Of a DNA stretch of 14,084 bases, positions 7,423 through 14,084 are shown piece by piece (position 1 is the stretch's first letter; the number at the start of each line of letters is the position of its first letter). This DNA comes from Bacteroidota bacterium (GTDB lineage Bacteria > Bacteroidota > Bacteroidia > Bacteroidales > B18-G4): contig QMPN01000054.1 in assembly GCA_003648575.1 (NCBI GenBank), positions 1 through 14,084 of the forward strand. Reading direction: 5' to 3'. The position numbers were made by a program, and so were the translations under genes. The notes under the pieces were generated by a model. That model was not told where the DNA came from. It was given only the letters and a program-made list of their open reading frames with translations, and did not search any database.

Positions 7423-7478
7423 GTTCGGAGTTTGGTATCCTGCACTCATCACTCAGCACTCGGAATTCGGCGCTCCTT
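7423..7478. repeat. Heptamer repeat tract filling a convergent gap
   Basis: Starting two bases after the radical SAM stop and reaching the frr stop codon, eight units keep a 7-bp register. Examples are GTTCGGA, ACTCATC, ACTCAGC, ACTCGGA and ATTCGGC, giving a rough consensus RYTCNGV. No hairpin terminator is visible between these two convergent genes; the repeat occupies the whole gap. Confidence 0.65.
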
Positions 7479-8041
7479 TATACTGTCATTACATCTTTCT
7501 CTTTAGCATCCAGCATCTCATCAACCTTCTTGATGTAATCATCGGTGAGTTCCTGGATCATGTCCTGCACCCTTTTCGATTCGTCTTCCGGCAGGCCGTC
7601 TTTTTCAAGGCTTTTGGCCAGGTCATTGGCCGTGCGCCGTGTATTCCGGATGCTGATACGGGTGGTCTCCGCCTGTCCTTTGGCCTTCTTTACCAGCTCG
7701 AGGCGACGTTCTTCTGTGAGCGGAGGTACTGAGATCCTGAGCACTTCACCTTCGTTCTTGGGGGTGAAGCCAAGGTTGGCATTGAGGATAGCTTTTTCCA
7801 ACTCTCCCAGGATACTTTTATCCCATGGTTGAACGATGATCTGCCGGGGGTCGGGAGTATTAATATTGGCGGTTTGCTCGATAGGGGTCATGGCACCATA
7901 ATAGTCGACTATGATCCCTTCCAGCATCTGTGGGCTCGCTTTTCCGGCACGTAGTTTCTGAAATTCTCTGTCCAGGTGCCCCAGGGCATCTTCCATTCCT
8001 TCTTTGGCTTCGTCGAGGCACAATTGGGCTTCTTCGTTCAT
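7478..8041 (-). CDS. frr: Ribosome recycling factor
   Basis: 187 residues, the standard length. Acts with EF-G in the cytoplasm to split post-termination ribosomes into subunits and release mRNA and tRNA. Recognisable landmarks are FQKLRAGKASPQMLEGI (27-43) of helix 1, the beta-domain segment YYGAMTPIEQTANI (47-60) with PDPRQIIVQPWD (63-74), PPLTEERRLELVKKAK (106-121), and RISIRNTRRTAND (128-140), which contains the conserved arginines. No abnormal residues were seen. It follows pyrH by 39 bp in the common pyrH-frr order, and this short gap contains an exact -7 box, so frr may be transcribed both from its own promoter and by read-through. Confidence 0.98.
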   Translation of the reverse strand: MNEEAQLCLDEAKEGMEDALGHLDREFQKLRAGKASPQMLEGIIVDYYGAMTPIEQTANINTPDPRQIIVQPWDKSILGELEKAILNANLGFTPKNEGEVLRISVPPLTEERRLELVKKAKGQAETTRISIRNTRRTANDLAKSLEKDGLPEDESKRVQDMIQELTDDYIKKVDEMLDAKEKDVMTV

Positions 8042-8064
8042 GCGTCTGAGTTTTTGTTTAAAGA

Positions 8065-8072
8065 CAAATATA
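8065..8072 (-). promoter_or_regulatory. Possible internal -7 box for frr
   Basis: The minus strand reads TATATTTG, an exact TAnnTTTG match, within the 39-bp pyrH-frr gap and 23 bp before the frr ATG. No -33 element is evident upstream, where pyrH coding sequence lies. Confidence 0.45.
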
Positions 8073-8080
8073 ATATTTTC

Positions 8081-8785
8081 TTAGCTAACCAGTGTTCCGA
8101 TGTTATTCCCGTCGAGGACTTTTTTCAGGTTCCCTTTTTCGTTCATATTGAAAACATAAATCGGCATACTGTTTTCACGGCATAAGGTAAATGCAGTCTG
8201 GTCCATGATGCGGAGCTTCTTTTCGATGGCTTCATCGAAGCTGAGCTTATCGAATTTGGTGGCAGCAGGGTCCTTTTCCGGGTCGGCGTTATATATACCA
8301 TCAACACGGGTGCCTTTCAGAATTACGTTGGCTTTGATCTCCAGTGCCCTGAGAGCAGAGGCAGAGTCGGTGGTGAAATAGGGGTTTCCTGTTCCGCCAC
8401 TTATAAGGATGATCTTACCGCTGTCCAGCTCGCTGATGGCTGATTTGGCGCTCATAGGTAGTGCTATCGGCCTGATTAGCATGCCGGAGAAGAGGGAGGT
8501 TTGTGCACCCAGTTTTTCCAGTTCTGCCTGTAATGCGATGCTGTTGATCACGGTGGCCATCATACCCATATAATCTCCCTGCACGCGGTCCATACCTTCA
8601 GCAGCCCCGCTCAGGCCGCGAAAGATATTCCCTCCGCCAATGACGATAGCAATTTGAGTTCCGCCTTTGGCGGCATCAACGATCTCAGCAGCATACTGAG
8701 AAAGCCGTAGCGGATCAATACCATGTTCCCTGTCGCCCATAAGGGCTTCTCCACTAAGCTTAAGAAGGATCCTTTTAAGTTGCAT
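8081..8785 (-). CDS. pyrH: UMP kinase
   Basis: 234 residues, typical of bacterial UMP kinases of the amino-acid-kinase fold. Phosphorylates UMP to UDP with ATP, a committed step toward UTP and CTP; the family is normally hexameric and subject to nucleotide feedback. Seen in sequence: LLKLSGEALMG (7-17) phosphate-binding loop, IVIGGGNIFRG (47-57), GDYMGMMATVINSIALQ (70-86) for UMP binding, ISGGTGNPYFTTDSA (128-142) with the nucleotide-binding GTGNPFF-type loop, GVDG-like TRVDGIYNADP (159-169), and MDQTAFTLC (194-202). Its ATG lies 6 bp after the M28 peptidase stop, with no room for a promoter except inside that gene, so it is likely co-transcribed with the peptidase. Confidence 0.98.
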   Translation of the reverse strand: MQLKRILLKLSGEALMGDREHGIDPLRLSQYAAEIVDAAKGGTQIAIVIGGGNIFRGLSGAAEGMDRVQGDYMGMMATVINSIALQAELEKLGAQTSLFSGMLIRPIALPMSAKSAISELDSGKIILISGGTGNPYFTTDSASALRALEIKANVILKGTRVDGIYNADPEKDPAATKFDKLSFDEAIEKKLRIMDQTAFTLCRENSMPIYVFNMNEKGNLKKVLDGNNIGTLVS

Positions 8786-8791
8786 ATGCTA

Positions 8792-10336
8792 TTATTTTAC
8801 GACTACCATGGATTTGACCTCAACATGGTCATCGGATTGAACTTTGAAGAAATACTGTCCCTGTGGAAGACCATCTGCATTCCACTGGATCTGATGTGAT
8901 CCGGCATCATAGGGCCTGTCAGTGACCTGCGCCACTTCTCTACCCATCATATCAATAATACTGATGCTGACCCTGCTTGAAATATCCAGGACAAAAGCAA
9001 AAGTAGTTTCTTCCCTGAAGGGGTTGGGATAGTTCTGATCGATGATGATACCTGGTCGCTCATATGAGCTAATCATCAAAGGAAAGAGTATTGTATAGCT
9101 AAAATAGTTGATGGGCATGACAGTTCCTGGAGGGTTCATTCCCCTTCCTCCGGCAGGCAAAGTAGAAACCATATTTGCATCAGCATTCTGAGCAGCCAGG
9201 TAATACTCTACTTCAGTATCCATGGACTGGCCGGGGATCATAAAGAAAAATGTATCAAGGCTTGTGGCGTATGGCTGTAAAGCGGTAAAGCTCCCTCCAT
9301 CTATGCTGTAATAAAGTTGTGGCGAGTTTGATCCTGTACCAATGGAGTGGTTGGAGTTGATCACCAGCACTGCTTCCCTATCGTTGGTGAAGTTTCCTGA
9401 TGGAAGGGGCTGATGCACGAGTTCCATCTTCATGTCAAGGCTCAGTGAGGCCATGGTTGCAACAGCTGATTGTACCATTTGCTTGAAGTAGGGAATATTG
9501 CAATTTTCGATAACGTCACCGGTAGTATGATAGGCATTATTAAAATCGTTCCAGTCTTCGATAGCCAGGATGGCCTGGTAGCCGTTGTTCCAGAAAGGTG
9601 AATGGTCGCTGGCTCCTGTTGTGATGAAATTATAGGTCAGGTCGAATTCATAGGTGCCAAGTACACTGGTGTATTCAGCAGTAAAATCTGCAGACCCGGG
9701 TTCAGTCGAGATTGACATTTCATAGTCGCTGTCAGAATCGTAGGCGATCATGTCGAGGTTGAGAACCCCCAGGATGTCGTCGCCATTTGAGGAGGCCTCG
9801 TCGGCGTAAGCATGGCTGCCGATCAGCCCTTGCTCTTCTTCATCAAATGCAATAAATTTTACGGTATACTTCAGGTCAAGGTCCTTGATCAAACGAGCCG
9901 TTTCAAGTACCCCTACAACGCCGGAAGCATTATCATCGGCACCCGGTGCCAGGTTTCCGGAAGGCATATCATCGTAATGTGCACATATAATGTATTGTTG
10001 GTCCGGGAACTCAGATCCTGTAATGGTGGCAACCACATTTTCTCCATTTGAATTGAAATAGTGGTATTCGACAGGGATGCCCAGGGCTTCGAATTGTTCG
10101 TAGATCCATTCTGCGGCTTTTGGATTGGAAGCCGAATATGAGTGTCTGGTAACCAAGGTGTATGGCTGTCCGCCAATACTCACCTCTACCACTCCGCTTA
10201 ATTGTTCAAGTATGGAAGTGATTTCTGCTTCAGTGATTTCATTTTTCAGAGAGTCGACGAGAGGACTGTACGCAATTTGCGCCGTTAGCATAGAGCCTAT
10301 CAACAGGCTCACGAGCAGTGTTAGTAATTTTTTCAT
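8792..10336 (-). CDS. Secreted M28-family zinc peptidase with T9SS type A sorting domain
   Basis: 514 residues. A Sec signal peptide (1-20, ending MLTAQ) is followed by an M28 co-catalytic zinc peptidase domain (~60-300). All expected ligands are present: H120 in CAHYDD, the DD of GADDNASG (132-139), E167-E168 in FDEEEQG (general base and zinc ligand), D195 in LNLDMIAYD and H270 in AYHTTGD. Family members are aminopeptidases or related exopeptidases; specificity is not inferable. Residues ~315-385 look like a beta-sandwich linker. The last ~75 residues (QNYPNPF at 434-440, then SISIIDMMGREV, GSHQIQWNADGLPQGQYFFKV and a basic-valine end) form a type A sorting domain recognised by the type IX secretion system, so the protein should be exported to the cell surface or medium. 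It sits between secA and pyrH. Confidence 0.95.
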   Translation of the reverse strand: MKKLLTLLVSLLIGSMLTAQIAYSPLVDSLKNEITEAEITSILEQLSGVVEVSIGGQPYTLVTRHSYSASNPKAAEWIYEQFEALGIPVEYHYFNSNGENVVATITGSEFPDQQYIICAHYDDMPSGNLAPGADDNASGVVGVLETARLIKDLDLKYTVKFIAFDEEEQGLIGSHAYADEASSNGDDILGVLNLDMIAYDSDSDYEMSISTEPGSADFTAEYTSVLGTYEFDLTYNFITTGASDHSPFWNNGYQAILAIEDWNDFNNAYHTTGDVIENCNIPYFKQMVQSAVATMASLSLDMKMELVHQPLPSGNFTNDREAVLVINSNHSIGTGSNSPQLYYSIDGGSFTALQPYATSLDTFFFMIPGQSMDTEVEYYLAAQNADANMVSTLPAGGRGMNPPGTVMPINYFSYTILFPLMISSYERPGIIIDQNYPNPFREETTFAFVLDISSRVSISIIDMMGREVAQVTDRPYDAGSHQIQWNADGLPQGQYFFKVQSDDHVEVKSMVVVK

Positions 10337-10358
10337 GAAGATTAATTAAGTTTGAGAA

Positions 10359-10366
10359 CAAAGATA
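10359..10366 (-). promoter_or_regulatory. Possible -7 box for the M28 peptidase gene
   Basis: The minus strand reads TATCTTTG, an exact TAnnTTTG match within the 35-bp secA-peptidase gap, 22 bp before the peptidase ATG. There is no hairpin terminator in this gap, so read-through from secA is also possible. Confidence 0.5.
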
Positions 10367-10371
10367 GGATT

Positions 10372-13300
10372 TTATACAATCCGACATTCACCTCTTTTGA
10401 TGTCATTCTCAACCATCTTGTACTTCTTCTCTGCTACCCTGCCATCATTATACTGTACCTTTACTTTGTCATTCCTGCCGTACTTTTTCTCTGTACGGAT
10501 TATCGGAGTGCTTGAGCGTGCTCCCTGAGTATCGGAATGGGCCTGAGAAAGAAGGTCGGTGCGTTCTTCTTTTAACTTGCTGTTATCCAGTCCTCTGGGT
10601 GCCTGTGCCTCTTTTACGGAATTTGGATCCTGCATAGGGATATTGCCCTTGACAAGGAAGGATACCACTTCATTATTGATCTTTTCGATCATTGTTTTAA
10701 AGAGGTTGAATGACTCAAACTTATAGATGAGCAGTGGGTCTTTTTGTTCGTAGGTTGCCGACTGTACCGATTGCTTCAGGTCATCCAGCTCACGAAGGTG
10801 TTCTTTCCATTCTTCATCGATCATGCCAAGGCTGATGCCCTTTTCGATGGAGAGTACCACATCTTTACCTTCACTTTCGTATGATTTTTTCAGGTTGGCA
10901 ATGATCTGCATGGTTTTTATACCATCAGTTACCGGAACCAGGATATTCTCATACTGGGTCTGAGTTTCATAAACATTCTTGATCACCGGCAAGGCATTTC
11001 TTGCGATGATCGCAGATTTATCTTTGTAGCTCTGAATTACGACCTCGAAGATCTTGTCAGCAATGACAGTGGAGCTTTCGTTCGAAAATTCTTTCTCTGA
11101 GATGGGAGATTCAATCCCGAGTGTGGTGATAAGCTCCATTTTGAAGCCATCATAGTCGCCCTGCTCTTGCATGTCGATGATGATCTTTTCACCTACGTCA
11201 TACATCATGTTCATGAGGTCGACAGCCAGTCGTTCGCCATGGAGGGCATGCCTGCGTTTCTTGTAGATAACTTCACGCTGGGCATTCATTACATCATCAT
11301 ACTCCAGCAGCCTTTTACGGATACCAAAGTTGTTTTCTTCTACTTTTTTCTGAGCTCTTTCTATCGATTTGGTGATCATCGAATGCTGGATCACCTCTCC
11401 CTCTTTCAGCCCGAGTCTGTCCATGATCTTGGCAATCCTTGCGGAGCCGAACATACGCATCAGGTCATCTTCAAGCGCAACAAAGAACTGTGAGCTACCC
11501 GGATCTCCCTGTCGTCCGGCCCGACCCCTCAGCTGACGGTCGACACGCCTTGAATCATGCCTCTCTGTACCAATGATCGCAAGACCACCGGCTTTTATCA
11601 CGCCATCCTGGAGTTTGATGTCGGTTCCACGACCGGCCATGTTGGTTGCGATGGTGACCGCACCTGCCTGACCGGCTTCAGCAACAACGTCAGCCTCTCT
11701 TTTATGCAACTTGGCATTCAGTACATTGTGCTTTATCTTCTTCCTGGTGAGCATCCTTGAAAGGAGCTCTGATGTTTCTACAGAGGTAGTACCTACCAGT
11801 ACCGGACGTCCTTCCTTTACCAGCATTTCGCACTCATCGATTACGGCATTGTATTTTTCGCGCTTGGTTTTAAACACCATGTCCTGCCTGTCATCCCTTA
11901 CGATCGGACGATTGGTAGGTATCACCACACAGTCGAGCTTATAGATATCCCAGAACTCACCTGCTTCTGTTTCAGCTGTCCCGGTCATCCCGGCCAGCTT
12001 TTCGTACATCCTGAAGTAGTTCTGTAGTGTGATGGTGGCATACGTTTGTGTGGCAGCCTCTACCTTTACATTTTCTTTTGCTTCCAGTGCCTGGTGGAGC
12101 CCGTCAGAATAACGGCGCCCTTCCATGATACGTCCGGTTTGCTCATCAACGATCTTGATCTTGTTCTCCATGATCACATATTCCACATCCTTTTCGAACA
12201 TGGCATAGGCTTTCAACAACTGGTTTACTGAGTGTACCCTTTCCGACTTCATGGAGTACTCACGAATCATTTCGCTTTTCTTCTCAAGCGTCTTGGTCTC
12301 AGAGAGGTTGGACTTTTCCATCTCGGCGATCTCGCCGCCAATATCGGGTAGCAGATAAAAATTCGAATCACCGGTTTCTTGTGTGAAGAGTTCCATCCCT
12401 TTTTCACGCAGGTCGATGGAATTACTTTTCTCCTCGATAACGAAGAAGAGTTCATCGTCGATGATGTGCATTTTCTTTCCTTGTTCTGCAAGGAAAAAGT
12501 TTTCAGTCTTTTGCATCATGGCCCTGACACCCGGCTCGGAGAGGAATTTGATCAGAGCGGTATTCTTCGGAAGCCCTCGGTGGGCGCGTAATAGGAGTTT
12601 GGAACCTTCTTTATGCTCGTCGTCAGTATTTCCATCCTTAAGCAGTTTCTTGGCTTCCGCCAGGATCTTGGTCACATAATTTCTTTGTGCACTGTATAGT
12701 TTTTGTACCAGTGGCTTGAGCTCATGGTATTCATGTTTGTCGCCCTGCGGTGTTGGACCGGAAATGATCAGAGGTGTACGTGCGTCATCGACAAGGACGG
12801 AGTCGACCTCATCCACGATGGTATAGTTATGCTTACGCTGCACCAGCTCTTTCGGGTTCCCCGTCATGTTATCACGCAGGTAATCGAAGCCAAATTCATT
12901 ATTGGTGCCGAAGGTAATGTCGGCCAGGTAGGCCTTGCGGCGCGGCTCAGAGTTAGGCTCATGCCTGTCGATGCAATCTACTGTCAAACCATGGAATTCG
13001 TAAAGAACACCCATCCATTCGGAGTCACGTTTGGCCAGGTAGTCATTCACGGTTACTATGTGTACACCTTTCCCCGGAAGTGCATTCAGGTATACCGGCA
13101 GGGTAGCCACAAGGGTTTTCCCTTCACCGGTACCCATCTCGGCGATCTTCCCCTGGTGGAGGACGATGCCCCCGATCAGCTGCACATCGTAGTGCACCAT
13201 ATCCCATTTGATGAAACTACCACCTGCGGTCCATTCGTTTTTGAAGATCACCTTTTCACCGATGATCTCCATTCCATCCCTGCTAGGGGCAAGATTTTTA

Positions 13301-13698
13301 TCGAATTCAGTAGCAGTTACTTCGAGCTGGCCGATTTCTTTGAAACGTCGGGCTGTTTCTTTGATCACAGCAAAGGCCTCGGGAAGGATATCATCGAGGA
13401 TGTTCTGAGTCTTTTCATAAATACTCTTTTCGAGCCTGTCAACATTCTCCCACATTTTCTCCCGCTCCATGATGTCTTCTTCTTGCTCGATGGTAGCTTT
13501 CTGGTCGATCACCTCCTGCTTATCAGCCTGGATATGATCAGCGATCCTCTGCCTGAATTCTTGTGTTTTCCCTCTTAGTTCGTCATCGCTCAGTGCAGTG
13601 ATCTGTGGTTCGATATCTATGATCTGAGTCACTACCGGACCAATCGCTTTAATGTCGCGATTCGATTTGCTGCCCAGCATCTTACCTACTATGCCCAT
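10372..13698 (-). CDS. secA: Preprotein translocase ATPase SecA
   Basis: 1,108 residues from the ATG at 13698; the frame stays open to 13740, but [17 protein letters not shown] is a normal SecA N-terminus. SecA drives secretory proteins through SecYEG at the inner membrane by ATP hydrolysis. Motifs: Walker A MGTGEGKT (188-195), [11 protein letters not shown] (216-226), Walker B/DEAD-type [20 protein letters not shown] (295-314), MTGTAETE (571-578), GRGTDIKL (689-696) and the arginine-finger motif [19 protein letters not shown] (720-738). Helical scaffold and wing regions follow, ending with [17 protein letters not shown] (979-995). It is about 200 residues longer than E. coli SecA (901), with extra sequence around 325-410 and 455-490, as in other Bacteroidota. 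The C-terminus lacks the cysteine-rich zinc tail: it reads [15 protein letters not shown] (1073-1087) and ends KRGECRIV. Confidence 0.97.
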   Translation of the reverse strand: MGIVGKMLGSKSNRDIKAIGPVVTQIIDIEPQITALSDDELRGKTQEFRQRIADHIQADKQEVIDQKATIEQEEDIMEREKMWENVDRLEKSIYEKTQNILDDILPEAFAVIKETARRFKEIGQLEVTATEFDKNLAPSRDGMEIIGEKVIFKNEWTAGGSFIKWDMVHYDVQLIGGIVLHQGKIAEMGTGEGKTLVATLPVYLNALPGKGVHIVTVNDYLAKRDSEWMGVLYEFHGLTVDCIDRHEPNSEPRRKAYLADITFGTNNEFGFDYLRDNMTGNPKELVQRKHNYTIVDEVDSVLVDDARTPLIISGPTPQGDKHEYHELKPLVQKLYSAQRNYVTKILAEAKKLLKDGNTDDEHKEGSKLLLRAHRGLPKNTALIKFLSEPGVRAMMQKTENFFLAEQGKKMHIIDDELFFVIEEKSNSIDLREKGMELFTQETGDSNFYLLPDIGGEIAEMEKSNLSETKTLEKKSEMIREYSMKSERVHSVNQLLKAYAMFEKDVEYVIMENKIKIVDEQTGRIMEGRRYSDGLHQALEAKENVKVEAATQTYATITLQNYFRMYEKLAGMTGTAETEAGEFWDIYKLDCVVIPTNRPIVRDDRQDMVFKTKREKYNAVIDECEMLVKEGRPVLVGTTSVETSELLSRMLTRKKIKHNVLNAKLHKREADVVAEAGQAGAVTIATNMAGRGTDIKLQDGVIKAGGLAIIGTERHDSRRVDRQLRGRAGRQGDPGSSQFFVALEDDLMRMFGSARIAKIMDRLGLKEGEVIQHSMITKSIERAQKKVEENNFGIRKRLLEYDDVMNAQREVIYKKRRHALHGERLAVDLMNMMYDVGEKIIIDMQEQGDYDGFKMELITTLGIESPISEKEFSNESSTVIADKIFEVVIQSYKDKSAIIARNALPVIKNVYETQTQYENILVPVTDGIKTMQIIANLKKSYESEGKDVVLSIEKGISLGMIDEEWKEHLRELDDLKQSVQSATYEQKDPLLIYKFESFNLFKTMIEKINNEVVSFLVKGNIPMQDPNSVKEAQAPRGLDNSKLKEERTDLLSQAHSDTQGARSSTPIIRTEKKYGRNDKVKVQYNDGRVAEKKYKMVENDIKRGECRIV

Positions 13699-13791
13699 TG
13701 AATATATTTTAAATCCGCCTGTTGCGGACTGATTTGTCAACTAAATGTATGCTTATCAATTATCGTTCCCTATAGAAAGATCAATGATTTT

Positions 13792-13806
13792 CTGCCATTT
13801 CGGCAG
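13792..13806. promoter_or_regulatory. Short inverted repeat in the secA leader
   Basis: CTGCC and GGCAG are perfect 5-bp inverted arms around ATTTC. The element begins about 9 bp downstream of the possible secA -7 box at 13815-13822, at the predicted 5' end of the transcript. It could be an operator or a small mRNA hairpin; nothing else supports a function. Confidence 0.3.
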
Positions 13807-13814
13807 GATATTGG

Positions 13815-13822
13815 CAAAATTA
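13815..13822 (-). promoter_or_regulatory. Possible -7 box for secA
   Basis: The minus strand reads TAATTTTG, an exact TAnnTTTG match. Transcription from it would give a leader of about 110 nt before the ATG at 13698. The heptamer repeat tract begins 11 bp upstream and covers the region where a -33 element and any activator site would lie. Confidence 0.45.
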
Positions 13823-13833
13823 GTGAATTTTAC

Positions 13834-13945
13834 GGTTCGTGGTGCGGTATGCGCGGTGCGGGGTTCGTGGTTCGCGGTGTGGGGTGCGTGGTATGTGGTT
13901 TGTGGTGCGTGGTATGTGGTTTGTGGTTTGTGGTTTGTGGTTCTG
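13834..13945. repeat. Heptamer tandem repeat, 16 units
   Basis: 112 bp made of sixteen uninterrupted 7-bp units with consensus GGTNNGT on the plus strand. GGTTTGT occurs four times; GGTGCGT, GGTATGT, GGTTCGT and GGTGCGG twice each; the others are TATGCGC, GGTTCGC, GGTGTGG and GGTTCTG. The strand bias is extreme: the plus strand is almost free of A and C. The more uniform units are at the right end. The secA-upstream gap (13699-14002, 304 bp) holds this tract, a second heptamer tract, a possible promoter and a small inverted repeat, but no gene I can support. Confidence 0.9.
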
Positions 13946-13960
13946 GGAAATTTATAATGC

Positions 13961-13988
13961 TTCGAATTTCGGATATCGGATTTCGAAT
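13961..13988. repeat. Second heptamer tract, 4 units of a different sequence
   Basis: Units TTCGAAT, TTCGGAT, ATCGGAT and TTCGAAT keep a 7-bp period, 15 bp from the end of the GGTNNGT tract and 14 bp before the stop codon of the last gene. The unit resembles the TTCNGAC units at 185-212 and the RTTCGG units at 7423-7478 more than its neighbour. Confidence 0.65.
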
Positions 13989-14002
13989 ATCATCCCGCTT
14001 GA

Positions 14003-14084
14003 CTACTTCCACACTCTCTGCTTATTGATCTCTTCTTTCTGCCGAAAGGCTTCTTCCATATCAATGCCACTGCGGTTGGCAATG
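14003..14084 (-). CDS. C-terminal fragment of an unidentified protein
   Basis: The minus-strand frame is open from the window edge to a TAG (CTA at 14003-14005) and gives 26 residues, including GIDMEEAFRQKEEINKQRVW. The charged helix after a G-[IV]-D-x-E-E-A-F segment resembles the end of MazG-like nucleotide pyrophosphohydrolases, but 26 residues are too few to assign it. The gene is upstream of secA in the same direction, separated by the 304-bp repeat-bearing gap. Confidence 0.5.
   Translation of the reverse strand, partial: IANRSGIDMEEAFRQKEEINKQRVWK

Noticed and set aside
12703..13578. A 291-codon open frame on the plus strand opposite secA
   Set aside because: It is antisense to unmistakable SecA coding sequence that includes Walker A and DEVD; its translation shows no recognisable domain and is explained by codon bias of the true gene.
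13699..13740. N-terminal 14-residue extension of SecA from an upstream start
   Set aside because: SecA proteins begin close to the [17 protein letters not shown] segment, and the extension MTNQSATGG... has no counterpart that I recognise.
13834..13988. CRISPR array
   Set aside because: Units are 7 bp and contiguous with no spacers, and no cas genes are present in the window.
13745..14012. Short open frames on both strands across the GGTNNGT tract, one coding for Thr/Pro/His-rich and one for Val/Trp/Gly-rich peptides
   Set aside because: The composition is a direct product of the 7-bp repeat read in shifting frames; the repeat simply lacks stop triplets.

Overview
The window looks like a chromosomal segment of a member of the Bacteroidota, class Bacteroidia. 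The support is a secreted M28 peptidase ending in a type IX secretion (T9SS) sorting domain, an outer-membrane protein with an N-terminal carboxypeptidase-regulatory-like domain followed by a DUF5686-like region, a long (~1,108 aa) SecA without the usual zinc-binding tail, and TAnnTTTG-type -7 boxes in front of most transcription units. I cannot name a genus.

Layout. Positions 1-183 hold the 3' end of an ABC-transporter ATPase gene (+). Positions 354-2816 (+) encode the large DUF5686-type outer-membrane protein. It converges on a minus-strand operon, 5565 to 2858, that encodes a CYTH-domain protein, a lipid-free exported TPR-like protein and an AEC-family permease; these genes are joined by a 4-nt overlap and a 3-nt gap. 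A perfect 22-bp hairpin that contains both stop codons separates the convergent units. A TehB-like methyltransferase gene (6310-5714, -) lies upstream of that operon and is divergent from a radical SAM/SPASM gene (6410-7420, +). The rest is a minus-strand run of secA (13698-10372), the M28/T9SS peptidase (10336-8792), pyrH (8785-8081) and frr (8041-7478). The last 82 bases hold the 3' end of another minus-strand gene.

How the genes relate. secA, pyrH and frr are housekeeping genes for protein export, UTP/CTP synthesis and ribosome recycling. pyrH-frr is a widely conserved pair. The peptidase between secA and pyrH is predicted to be exported by Sec and then by T9SS. Possible promoters in the short gaps before the peptidase gene and before frr suggest internal initiation as well as read-through.

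The most unusual signal is not a gene. Several intergenic gaps carry degenerate tandem repeats with a strict 7-bp period: 185-212, 7423-7478, 13834-13945, 13961-13988, and weakly 6348-6375. The unit sequence differs between gaps but the heptamer register is kept, and three of the tracts start within a few bases of a stop codon or fill a gap between genes. I see no CRISPR, insertion sequence, tRNA, rRNA, phage or obvious defence system.
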